From Cellvibrionales bacterium (GTDB lineage: Bacteria > Pseudomonadota > Gammaproteobacteria > Pseudomonadales > UBA7434), in NCBI GenBank assembly GCA_018668095.1, contig JABIQF010000005.1:1-15262 (forward strand): DNA of 15,262 bases, written 5' to 3'. Positions 1-5,966 of this stretch are shown in pieces. Position 1 is the stretch's first letter; every line of letters starts with the position of its first letter. The notes under the pieces were generated by a model. It did no database searches. It was given only the letters and a program-made list of their open reading frames with translations, and was not told the origin of the DNA. The position numbers and the translations under genes are program-made.

Positions 1-86
1 CCCCGACGGTCTTGAACTTAAAACGTAAACGAGAAAAGTAAAACCTCAGAACATCCCATTCCCACTAAAAACCTAGCACCCCTACT

Positions 87-1673
87 CTAATGTTCTCGTG
101 TAGATCGAAACTGAATCTCAGGCCAGCGCTCCTGAGTCAGCGCCAAATTCACTCGAGTAGGCGCCAAATAACTTAAATGCCCACCACCATCAATCGCCAA
201 ATTATCATTCTGCTTACGCTTAAACTCTTCAAACATCTTCTCATCATCACACTCAACCCAATGCGCCGTATACACATTCACAGGCTCATAAATACATTCA
301 ACTTTGTATTCATCCTTAAGACGATAAGAAACCACCTCAAATTGTAAAACACCCACAGCACCCACAATTAAATCGTTATTGCCCCTAGGAAAAAACACCT
401 GCGTTGAACCTTCTTCGGCTAACTGCTGCAAACCTTTTTGTAAGGCTTTCATTTTTAATGGGTCTTTTAAACGCACACGTCTAAATAATTCAGGCGCAAA
501 ATGCGGAATACCCGTAAACTTTAAAACCTCACCGGCCGTAAAGGTATCACCAATTTGAATAGTGCCATGATTATGCAAACCAATAATATCGCCAGACAAA
601 GCCTCATCAACTGCTTCGCGCTCGCCCGCTTTAAAGGTTACTGCGTCAGCGATTTTGACATCCTTACCCAAACGCACATGACGCATCTTTAAACCCTTAG
701 TATAAGAGCCCGAGCAAATCCGCATAAAGGCCACACGGTCACGATGCTTCGGATCCATGTTTGCTTGAATTTTGAAAATAAAGCCCGAAAATTTTTCTTC
801 TAACGGTTCAACAGTTCTATCGGTAGTCGCTCGCGCAATTGGTGATGGTGCCCACTCAACAAAACCATCAAGCATTTCACGCACACCAAAATTCGCCATA
901 GCTGTACCAAAAAAGACAGGCGTCAATTGCCCATCTAAATACTCTTGCTGATTAAAGTCATGACTCGCACCACGCACTAATTCTATTTCTTCAACAAAAT
1001 CGTCGTAGTAAATACCCAATAATTCTTTTGCTGCATCAGAATCTAAACCAGCAATTCGAATATCTTCGGCAACGACAAAATTATGCCCCTGCTCAAAGAC
1101 ATGAATAGTATCGGTATATAAGTTGTAAACACCTTTGAATTCTTTACCCATACCAATAGGCCAATTTATCGGCGCTGCGGCAATCCCTAACACTTCTTCT
1201 ATTTCATCCAGCAAATCAATAGGATCACGAATGTCACGATCCATTTTGTTAACAAAACTAAGAATAGGCGTGTTACGTAAACGACATACTTCCATCAACT
1301 TAATGGTTCGAGCTTCAACGCCTTTTGCGCCATCGACAATCATCAATGCCGAATCAACCGCTGTTAGCGTGCGGTAAGTATCTTCGGAGAAATCTTCGTG
1401 TCCAGGGGTATCCAATAAATTCACGACGCGGTCTTTATAAGGAAACTGCATAACCGATGAAGTGACCGAGATGCCCCGCTCCTGCTCCATACTCATCCAG
1501 TCAGAGGTGGCATGCCTATCTGCTTTTTTGCCTTTCACTGAGCCCGCGACTTGTATCAACTTACCGAGCAGCAGTAGCTTTTCAGTAATCGTTGTTTTAC
1601 CGGCATCGGGGTGAGAGATAATAGCAAACGTACGTCGCTTATTAACTTCATTGACAAAATTGCTATCACTCAT
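87..1673 (-). CDS. prfC: Peptide chain release factor 3 (RF3)
   Basis: RF3 is a cytoplasmic translational GTPase that recycles release factors RF1 and RF2 from the ribosome after peptide release. The 528-residue length matches the family (about 529 in E. coli). The GTPase motifs are intact and in order: P-loop HPDAGKTT at residues 21-28, the switch I region with ERGISVTSS near 65-73, DTPGH at 88-92 and NKMD at 142-145. The later part has the RF3-type sequence, including FSGFIFKIQANMDPKHRDR and FFPRGNN. The ATG start is preceded by AGGA about 10 nt upstream, which is acceptable. The gene is the last on the minus strand here and lies 134 bp beyond the AbiE toxin gene, so it probably has its own promoter. 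A 12-bp palindrome sits in that gap. Nothing is truncated or frameshifted. Confidence 0.97.
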   Translation of the reverse strand: MSDSNFVNEVNKRRTFAIISHPDAGKTTITEKLLLLGKLIQVAGSVKGKKADRHATSDWMSMEQERGISVTSSVMQFPYKDRVVNLLDTPGHEDFSEDTYRTLTAVDSALMIVDGAKGVEARTIKLMEVCRLRNTPILSFVNKMDRDIRDPIDLLDEIEEVLGIAAAPINWPIGMGKEFKGVYNLYTDTIHVFEQGHNFVVAEDIRIAGLDSDAAKELLGIYYDDFVEEIELVRGASHDFNQQEYLDGQLTPVFFGTAMANFGVREMLDGFVEWAPSPIARATTDRTVEPLEEKFSGFIFKIQANMDPKHRDRVAFMRICSGSYTKGLKMRHVRLGKDVKIADAVTFKAGEREAVDEALSGDIIGLHNHGTIQIGDTFTAGEVLKFTGIPHFAPELFRRVRLKDPLKMKALQKGLQQLAEEGSTQVFFPRGNNDLIVGAVGVLQFEVVSYRLKDEYKVECIYEPVNVYTAHWVECDDEKMFEEFKRKQNDNLAIDGGGHLSYLAPTRVNLALTQERWPEIQFRSTREH

Positions 1674-1750
1674 ACTTTCAAAATCCTAATATGCACTTAA
1701 CTTAAGCTAAAGCTAAAATTTAACTTAAATAGACACTTGTTTGTTTAATG

Positions 1751-1762
1751 GCCCTTAAGGGC
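1751..1762. repeat. 12-bp perfect palindrome in the abiEii-prfC gap
   Basis: GCCCTTAAGGGC is a perfect palindrome with no loop. It lies between the AbiE toxin stop and prfC. A TAGAAT hexamer (minus strand, 1777-1782) just upstream could be a -10 element for prfC, but I see no convincing -35. The palindrome would then fall within the prfC leader. It has no U-tract, so a terminator is unlikely. Confidence 0.35.
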
Positions 1763-1807
1763 TTAAAAAGCGCGCCATTCTAACGAAGAACCGCTGCGTT
1801 AACTATT

Positions 1808-2722
1808 TTATTTCGCCAGAATACTTTCTAATTGCCCTAACGCTTGCTTATGTTTGACTTCTGGCATCTTGGCCAAATTAATTTGCTTCCACTTAATGGC
1901 TGGTAGCTGACTTATACCGTCTAGGCCAAGTAAATCCCAATTAGGCTTACGGTTTTTAAACGATATAAGAAACTCTCTCTCATCATCGGTAAGTCCTTCA
2001 TGAATAAGCCCCACCAAGCGCTCTCTAATTGACACCAAGTCATCTAATGGCACCACTGTTTGTGTCATATTTTCAAACTCACCCGCATAGATAGCCGAAA
2101 TATCTTTATATTGCGGTCTTAACAGTTCAGCCATGGGCCGATTATGACTTGATAGATACACAAGAAAGGCTTTACGTATCTCATCCGTTAAACCTTCATT
2201 TTCGAGCAGCCCCTTCACATCAAACAAATCTCTTGGGTGCTGTCTATCTAAGGCCGCACAGATCTTACCGGCGTAAAGGTCAGCAAGTGCCACTACACGC
2301 GTTTCAACGTAACCAAACTCTTCTTCTACAGATTCACACACCTCCATAAGCGCTGGCTCATAAACCGTACCGCGCAAGACAGGAGAAAGCTCTACTTTAA
2401 TCTGAACACCATTACGCGTAACAACTAGCCTGAGCGAATCACGTTTCGATTTATACGCTTCTATTAGCTTCATATCTTTAAAAGCCGTCTGCAGGTTTGT
2501 ACTAATCGTATCTAATGCCTCAGAAATTTCCTGCAATGCTTCATCACGGCCTTTCATTGGTAAATAAACCAAATCAATATCGACGGATAATCGCGGAAAC
2601 TCTCTTACAAAGAGGTTAATAGCCGTGCCACCTTTAAGCGCAAAGCATCTTTGCTTCGCCACAAACGGTAAAACCTGCATGAGTAACTGTACTTGCTTAT
2701 AATAAATACTGTTTCTGTTCAT
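1808..2722 (-). CDS. abiEii: AbiEii-type nucleotidyltransferase toxin (type IV toxin-antitoxin)
   Basis: This is the toxin of an AbiE system. Family members have a DNA polymerase beta-like nucleotidyltransferase fold; the S. agalactiae AbiEii binds GTP, and the related mycobacterial MenT toxins add nucleotides to tRNA. The sequence shows the fold's hallmarks: LKGGTAINLF at residues 29-38, the metal-binding DID at 48-50, a candidate third acidic residue E111 in KVELSP, and the AbiEii signature from LYAGK (149-153) through RQHPRDLFD (160-168), with K153 and D165 as likely active-site residues. Length (304) is usual for the family. A strong Shine-Dalgarno AAGGAG lies 7 nt before the ATG. It follows the antitoxin gene by 37 nt in the standard antitoxin-first order, so the two are almost certainly co-transcribed. 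All motifs look intact, suggesting an active toxin. The natural target and anti-phage role cannot be read from sequence. Confidence 0.92.
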   Translation of the reverse strand: MNRNSIYYKQVQLLMQVLPFVAKQRCFALKGGTAINLFVREFPRLSVDIDLVYLPMKGRDEALQEISEALDTISTNLQTAFKDMKLIEAYKSKRDSLRLVVTRNGVQIKVELSPVLRGTVYEPALMEVCESVEEEFGYVETRVVALADLYAGKICAALDRQHPRDLFDVKGLLENEGLTDEIRKAFLVYLSSHNRPMAELLRPQYKDISAIYAGEFENMTQTVVPLDDLVSIRERLVGLIHEGLTDDEREFLISFKNRKPNWDLLGLDGISQLPAIKWKQINLAKMPEVKHKQALGQLESILAK

Positions 2723-2759
2723 CCTTAATCTCCTTATCCCTATCCTTAGTCGTCATCGC

Positions 2760-3584
2760 TCAATCCATATGCGCCGGCACGGTAATCCAATAATCCGTAT
2801 TTAACTTACCATTTTTCACTATAACCCGCTTACCCGAACCCAAATCGTAATCGGCCTCATTCAGCTTACCAAACCAAGCGTAGTTGTGGCGCTTAGCCAA
2901 CCAGAAAAACAAACGCTTAACCTTGATGCTGTTACACGCTTTTAATAAGGCATCGAGCTTTCTTGGCGACAAGTTCACCATACCTTGCATTAACTCATTA
3001 GCATGCTCAAAAGAAACGGCATTAGGCAAATCTGCAAGCAATTCAAGCATAGCTTTTTCGGGACATGAAAAGTAAACCGGGGGTCGATCGGCCTCCCATT
3101 CATTCTCCTTGATAAAAGCCTTGTCACGCAACAACCATTCAGGCCATAGCTTATTTGTGCGATGCCCTTCAAATTTCATGGGCAATGATAAGCGTGCAAG
3201 CCATGTTGGTAATTTAGCTTGCGTATATAAATGAATATGCGGCGAACGGCCCAATGAAACATACTGCGACAACCCAGATAAAGTGAGCGCCGATAAGCCT
3301 CCGACTATGACGGGTGGAACGCTTTCGGCATTCTCTTTTGTCATACGTTGCATAGAAGCCACAACCCCTTCCCAGCTTACCGAGCGAGAATATTGGCTAT
3401 AAACACCCGTAGCTAAAGGCAATAAGGTTTCTGTTTTAACAGCGTTATCGAGGGCATGAAGACTCAAACCTTGCTTAGCCAGCCATTGTTTAGTGGCTAA
3501 CATTCCATAAGGCAGCAGCACTTTAAGTGACTCTTTATAAGTCCCTATTAGGCTCTTATGTTGTGTAACTGTGCTTTTAGCCAA
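2760..3584 (-). CDS. abiEi: AbiEi-family antitoxin / autorepressor
   Basis: This is the likely antitoxin and transcriptional autorepressor of the AbiE pair. In characterised systems AbiEi has an N-terminal winged helix that binds inverted repeats in its own promoter and a C-terminal domain needed for antitoxicity, without direct toxin binding (type IV). Here residues about 20-65 look like the winged helix, ending in TLLPLATGVYSQ, the typical wing. Residues 175-187 (PEKAMLELLADLP) match the conserved helix of the AbiEi C-terminal domain. The 274-residue length fits. The start codon is TTG: GAGGG lies 7 nt upstream, and the next in-frame ATG (residue 28) would remove part of the DNA-binding domain. 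Two ACGGC-N7-GCCGT palindromes flank the promoter, consistent with autoregulation. The family call rests mainly on these motifs and on the partner gene. Confidence 0.85.
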   Translation of the reverse strand: MAKSTVTQHKSLIGTYKESLKVLLPYGMLATKQWLAKQGLSLHALDNAVKTETLLPLATGVYSQYSRSVSWEGVVASMQRMTKENAESVPPVIVGGLSALTLSGLSQYVSLGRSPHIHLYTQAKLPTWLARLSLPMKFEGHRTNKLWPEWLLRDKAFIKENEWEADRPPVYFSCPEKAMLELLADLPNAVSFEHANELMQGMVNLSPRKLDALLKACNSIKVKRLFFWLAKRHNYAWFGKLNEADYDLGSGKRVIVKNGKLNTDYWITVPAHMD

Positions 3585-3617
3585 GCGCAGACCCTCAAAA
3601 GTTTACTTTTAATAGAA

Positions 3618-3640
3618 TTTACGGCTATTTGCGCCGTAAA
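3618..3640. promoter_or_regulatory. Inner palindrome (putative AbiEi operator 1)
   Basis: TTTACGGC (3618-3625) and GCCGTAAA (3633-3640) form a perfect 8-bp inverted repeat with a 7-bp spacer. It sits on the expected start site of the abiE promoter. Its core ACGGC-N7-GCCGT is repeated exactly in the second palindrome at 3692-3714. Characterised AbiEi proteins bind paired inverted repeats in their promoter; AbiEi binding here is an inference. Confidence 0.62.
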
Positions 3641-3668
3641 ATATAATAAATATAAACTAGCATATCAA
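3640..3668 (-). promoter_or_regulatory. Candidate sigma70 promoter of the abiE operon
   Basis: On the minus strand there is TTGATA (complement of 3663-3668), a 17-bp spacer and TATATT (complement of 3640-3645). The start site should fall near 3633, giving a leader of about 50 nt. The -10 box abuts the inner palindrome and the -35 lies about 23 bp from the outer one, so a repressor on either site could block RNA polymerase. Confidence 0.55.
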
Positions 3669-3691
3669 TAACAAGTTTGCCAATGTTATTT

Positions 3692-3714
3692 TATACGGCG
3701 ATATACGCCGTATA
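3692..3714. promoter_or_regulatory. Outer palindrome (putative AbiEi operator 2)
   Basis: TATACGGCG (3692-3700) and CGCCGTATA (3706-3714) form a perfect 9-bp inverted repeat around ATATA. It shares the ACGGC-N7-GCCGT core and spacing of the inner palindrome. The centres (about 3629 and 3703) are 74 bp apart, close to seven turns of B-DNA, so both sites face the same side of the helix, compatible with cooperative binding and looping or bending. Confidence 0.62.
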
Positions 3715-3954
3715 TTCATAATTAGTTAAACCGTAAGAAGTGAGCTTTGAACTAACAGGACGTAAAGCCACAAAACAAGACAGATGCAAGCAGCCTGCCT
3801 AGGAGAGAGTTTTACTTATTAGCGCTATGATTTTTTTGAATGGTTTATTTTATGGACTAAATAGGTATCAAGAGTACCGATACTGGCTTATTTTTAAACT
3901 GTAACATCAGTAAAAAAATCGGGGGCAGAATCAACTAACTCGCTTTTATCGACC
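3715..3954. other. Noncoding gap between the abiE promoter and the serine hydrolase 3' end
   Basis: Apart from the GEMM-like fragment, this stretch holds no coding sequence I can support. A 7-bp inverted repeat GAATCAA/TTGATTC (3928-3934 and 3958-3964) straddles the hydrolase stop codon with a 23-bp spacer. It lacks a clean U-tract and is a weak terminator candidate. Confidence 0.5.
3722..3805 (+). ncRNA. Possible degenerate cyclic-di-GMP-I (GEMM) riboswitch-like fragment
   Basis: The stretch GGACGTAAAGCCAC (3758-3771) differs by one base from the conserved GGACGCAAAGCCAC of many GEMM/cyclic-di-GMP-I riboswitches. AAACC lies upstream (3728-3732) and GCAGCCTGCC downstream (3790-3799), loosely recalling the AAACC and AGCC...GCC blocks of that class. 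A TTAGTT/AACTAA pairing (3722-3727 with 3750-3755) encloses part of it. The usual GAAA tetraloop stem and terminal GGTTACCGA/GGTTGCCGA are not clearly present, and no plus-strand gene follows for over 2 kb. It may be a decayed riboswitch or chance similarity. Confidence 0.22.
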
Positions 3955-5202
3955 TTATTGATTCACCTGAATCAATGCCTGATGAGTGAGAGCGTTTAGT
4001 TCACTAGACAGCGGAAAAGGAGAAGCCATAAGCTGAATCAGAGTAATTGAGACTATATTCTCGACAGGGTCTACCCAAAAAAAGGTCCCTGCAGCCCCAC
4101 TCCAGCTGTACTCGCCCACCGAAGACATAAGGCCCAAAGCGACAGGGTCAGTCACTATTTGAAAGCCAAGACCAAAGCCAAGGCCTGAAGAACCCGAATA
4201 CATACCATTATCGAGTGAGCCCATATGATTAGTGGTCATAAAATCAATGGTGTTAGCACTTAGCAGACGCTTGCCATTTAACGCGCCGCCATTGCGCATC
4301 ATTTCTGCAAAAGGCAGATAATCATAAGCAGTAGAGACCAAACCGCCGCCACCCGAAAATAAAGTGACTTCCTCATAATTCCATTCAGGTAATTCGACAA
4401 TCGTCGTCATCATGCCCTGCTCAGTATTCCATACATGATTAGGAATAAAACGATCTCGTTTATCTTTTGGAACGGAGAAGAAAGTATCGGTCATTCCCAG
4501 AGGATCAAAAATTTCTTGTTGTAGAAAGACATCAAAAGCGATGCCAGTGATTCGCTCAACCACTAGGCCCATCACATCGACGGCAACACTGTAATGCCAT
4601 ATTGTTCCCGGCTCAGACCGCAAAGGTAAAGTGGATAATTTATCAATAAAACCTTCAAGATCTTTAGCTTTGACAAGCTCTGCTTTTATATACAATTTAT
4701 CGATAGGGTCATTAGGATTAAAACCATAAGAAAATCCAGCGGTATGGGTCATTAAATGCTGCATGGTCATTGTTTTTTCTGCGGGCACAATATCGCCGGC
4801 ATTATTCATTACTGTTAGATTTTTCAATTCAGGAATAAACTTAGAGACAGGATCTTTCATTTGAAAGGCTCCTTGTTCGTATAGCATCATTAACGCAACC
4901 GATGTAATGGGTTTAGTCATGGAGTAAATACGAAAAAGAGAATCTTTCTGTAAAGGTCTGGGGTCATCAATGCCTCGAGACCCTTTAGCATCGAAATAAA
5001 CAATCTTTCCGTTGCGCGCAATGAGATTCACCATACCCGCTATTTTTTTCTCTTCGATATAGCGCTGACTAAGATCACCTATTTTTTCTAAGCGCTCAGA
5101 TGAAAAACCCTGCTTGGAAGGCTTTACTATAGGAAAGGCATCTGCCCATAACGCTGTAGGAGAAAAAATAAGAATCGATAATAGAATGCGGAAATATTTC
5201 AA
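3955..5202 (-). CDS. Exported serine hydrolase, class C beta-lactamase / family VIII esterase fold
   Basis: This is a secreted enzyme of the beta-lactamase-related superfamily, which includes esterases, D-aminopeptidases and AmpC. A signal peptide is visible: a short basic start, a hydrophobic run, then ALWA-DAF with probable cleavage after residue 20. The nucleophile motif is SMTK at residues 94-97 (SxxK). Y204 in WHYSV is the second catalytic residue, with S-V in place of the Y-x-N of true class C enzymes. W367-S-G369 in YSWSGAAGT replaces the K-T-G box, as in family VIII esterases and related EstB-like proteins. These substitutions favour esterase or amidase activity over antibiotic hydrolysis; the substrate is unknown. 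Length (415) is typical. The start is TTG, supported by AAGGG 7 nt upstream and the signal peptide that follows directly. It appears to be a single-gene transcript with its own promoter. Confidence 0.92.
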   Translation of the reverse strand: MKYFRILLSILIFSPTALWADAFPIVKPSKQGFSSERLEKIGDLSQRYIEEKKIAGMVNLIARNGKIVYFDAKGSRGIDDPRPLQKDSLFRIYSMTKPITSVALMMLYEQGAFQMKDPVSKFIPELKNLTVMNNAGDIVPAEKTMTMQHLMTHTAGFSYGFNPNDPIDKLYIKAELVKAKDLEGFIDKLSTLPLRSEPGTIWHYSVAVDVMGLVVERITGIAFDVFLQQEIFDPLGMTDTFFSVPKDKRDRFIPNHVWNTEQGMMTTIVELPEWNYEEVTLFSGGGGLVSTAYDYLPFAEMMRNGGALNGKRLLSANTIDFMTTNHMGSLDNGMYSGSSGLGFGLGFQIVTDPVALGLMSSVGEYSWSGAAGTFFWVDPVENIVSITLIQLMASPFPLSSELNALTHQALIQVNQ

Positions 5203-5264
5203 GGCTGTACCCTTTTTTAGACTTGTTATTTAAAAGGCTTAATCTGTCGTCTAGTCTATGCAAG

Positions 5265-5293
5265 ATTATCAGTGACGAAGTAATTTTTATCAA
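5265..5293 (-). promoter_or_regulatory. Candidate sigma70 promoter of the serine hydrolase gene
   Basis: On the minus strand TTGATA (complement of 5288-5293) and GATAAT (complement of 5265-5270) are separated by exactly 17 bp. The start site would lie near 5258, giving a leader of about 55 nt before the TTG start. The -35 box overlaps a TTATCA-AA-TGATAA palindrome (5287-5300). Confidence 0.52.
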
Positions 5294-5309
5294 ATGATAA
5301 TAATTAGAT
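5287..5309. promoter_or_regulatory. Weak Fur-like site overlapping the hydrolase -35 box
   Basis: TGATAATAATTAGAT (5295-5309) matches 11 of 14 informative positions of the TGATAAT-N-ATTATCA Fur consensus, and the adjacent TTATCA (5287-5292) makes a further palindrome with TGATAA. The region is AT-rich, so this may be chance. The position over the -35 would suit repression. Confidence 0.25.
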
Positions 5310-5598
5310 GGGACAGAAGAATAGCTGAATGGTTATATAACTATTTATTGAACAACTATTATTCAAAAGATATACCTACTGACCCTATTCATGGGCCCTA
5401 TTCCTACAATCAGAGAAGCTACGTTAAATCTAACTGGCTTTATATTTAATTTTAATAATGTTCTTCACCCTGATTTATTCATAGTATTAAAAACCTACAA
5501 AGGTCTATGCTTTTAGGTTTGTCGGTAAAGGATCATAAAGAGATATCGGAAAGAGGCTGATATAAATGCGTAGCTATCGAAGAACCTGCAATGCATTT

Positions 5599-5646
5599 AG
5601 CTACACAGGTATCTAGCTACAAAAGTACCTAGCCACAAAAAAACTA
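5599..5646. repeat. Degenerate 16-bp tandem repeat, three units
   Basis: The units start at 5599, 5615 and 5631. The first two are AGCTACACAGGTATCT and AGCTACAAAAGTACCT. The third begins AGCCACAAAA and then degenerates into A-rich sequence. An isolated related TAGCTATC occurs just upstream near 5573. No function is evident. Confidence 0.55.
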
Positions 5647-5666
5647 CTGAACAGTGAAAAAAACCA

Positions 5667-5735
5667 CTAAGCCGTTAATGAAAAAACCAATGTCATGGCT
5701 GCGCCGGCGGCGAATAAATATAATAAAGGTGTCAT
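5667..5735 (-). CDS. Possible 22-residue single-span membrane peptide
   Basis: An ATG-initiated minus-strand ORF of 22 codons encodes an almost wholly hydrophobic peptide. It begins MTPLLYLFAAGAAM and ends VFSLTA, enough for one membrane helix and nothing else. It has no charged residue, unlike many small membrane proteins. GGA lies 10 nt before the ATG, a weak ribosome binding site, and I found no convincing promoter. Codon choice (TTA leucine, GCC alanine) resembles the neighbouring genes. I do not recognise it. It could be a genuine small protein of the CydX/KdpF size class or a chance ORF in noncoding DNA. Confidence 0.28.
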   Translation of the reverse strand: MTPLLYLFAAGAAMTLVFSLTA

Positions 5736-5886
5736 CTGTGTGTATTCCAAATAATAAATGGCATTAATATAATGCAGTGAGTCAATTGTCCTCTTAAGTT
5801 TTGCACTAACTATGCCAAATACTGTTTTATTATATTTTTCTTATAGTTATCGTTTTATTGATAGCAATTTACTCCCAAAAAGTTAT

Positions 5887-5923
5887 GCTATGGCCATTAT
5901 CAAGCACTATTAATGACCATGGC
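5887..5923 (+). promoter_or_regulatory. Imperfect 12-bp hairpin in the POT gene leader
   Basis: GCTATGGCCATT (5887-5898) pairs with AATGACCATGGC (5912-5923) across a 13-nt loop, with one C-A mismatch and one G-U pair in RNA. It ends 43 nt before the POT start codon. It could be an operator dyad or a leader structure; there is no U-tract, so it is not an obvious terminator. Confidence 0.35.
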
Positions 5924-5966
5924 GCACCAAAGCGAATAAGCATTATGACGGGGACAGCCAACCACT

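Larger units (their letters stand above)
5203..5966. other. 764-bp noncoding region between divergent hydrolase and POT transporter genes
   Basis: The region holds the hydrolase promoter at its left end, a 16-bp tandem repeat near 5600-5646, a possible 22-codon minus-strand ORF at 5667-5735 and an imperfect hairpin at 5887-5923 in the leader of the POT gene. The remainder is AT-rich and shows no RNA gene or other convincing ORF. No clear plus-strand promoter for the POT gene could be picked out. Confidence 0.6.

Noticed and set aside
1808..3584. A new toxin-antitoxin type or larger defence island
   Set aside because: Both proteins fit the known AbiE families and no further defence genes flank them in the window.
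3841..3900. Rho-independent terminator around GTATC...GATAC followed by a T-run (3868-3895)
   Set aside because: The stem is only 5 bp with a 9-nt loop, the T-run is offset, and no plus-strand gene lies upstream to be terminated.
3955..5202. True AmpC-type antibiotic beta-lactamase
   Set aside because: SxxK is present, but the Y-x-N and K-T-G boxes are replaced by Y-S-V and W-S-G, which fits esterase or peptidase relatives better.
5096..5293. Minus-strand 65-codon frame over the hydrolase start
   Set aside because: It is in another frame of the hydrolase's signal-peptide region and promoter; the hydrolase has the recognisable protein and ribosome binding site.
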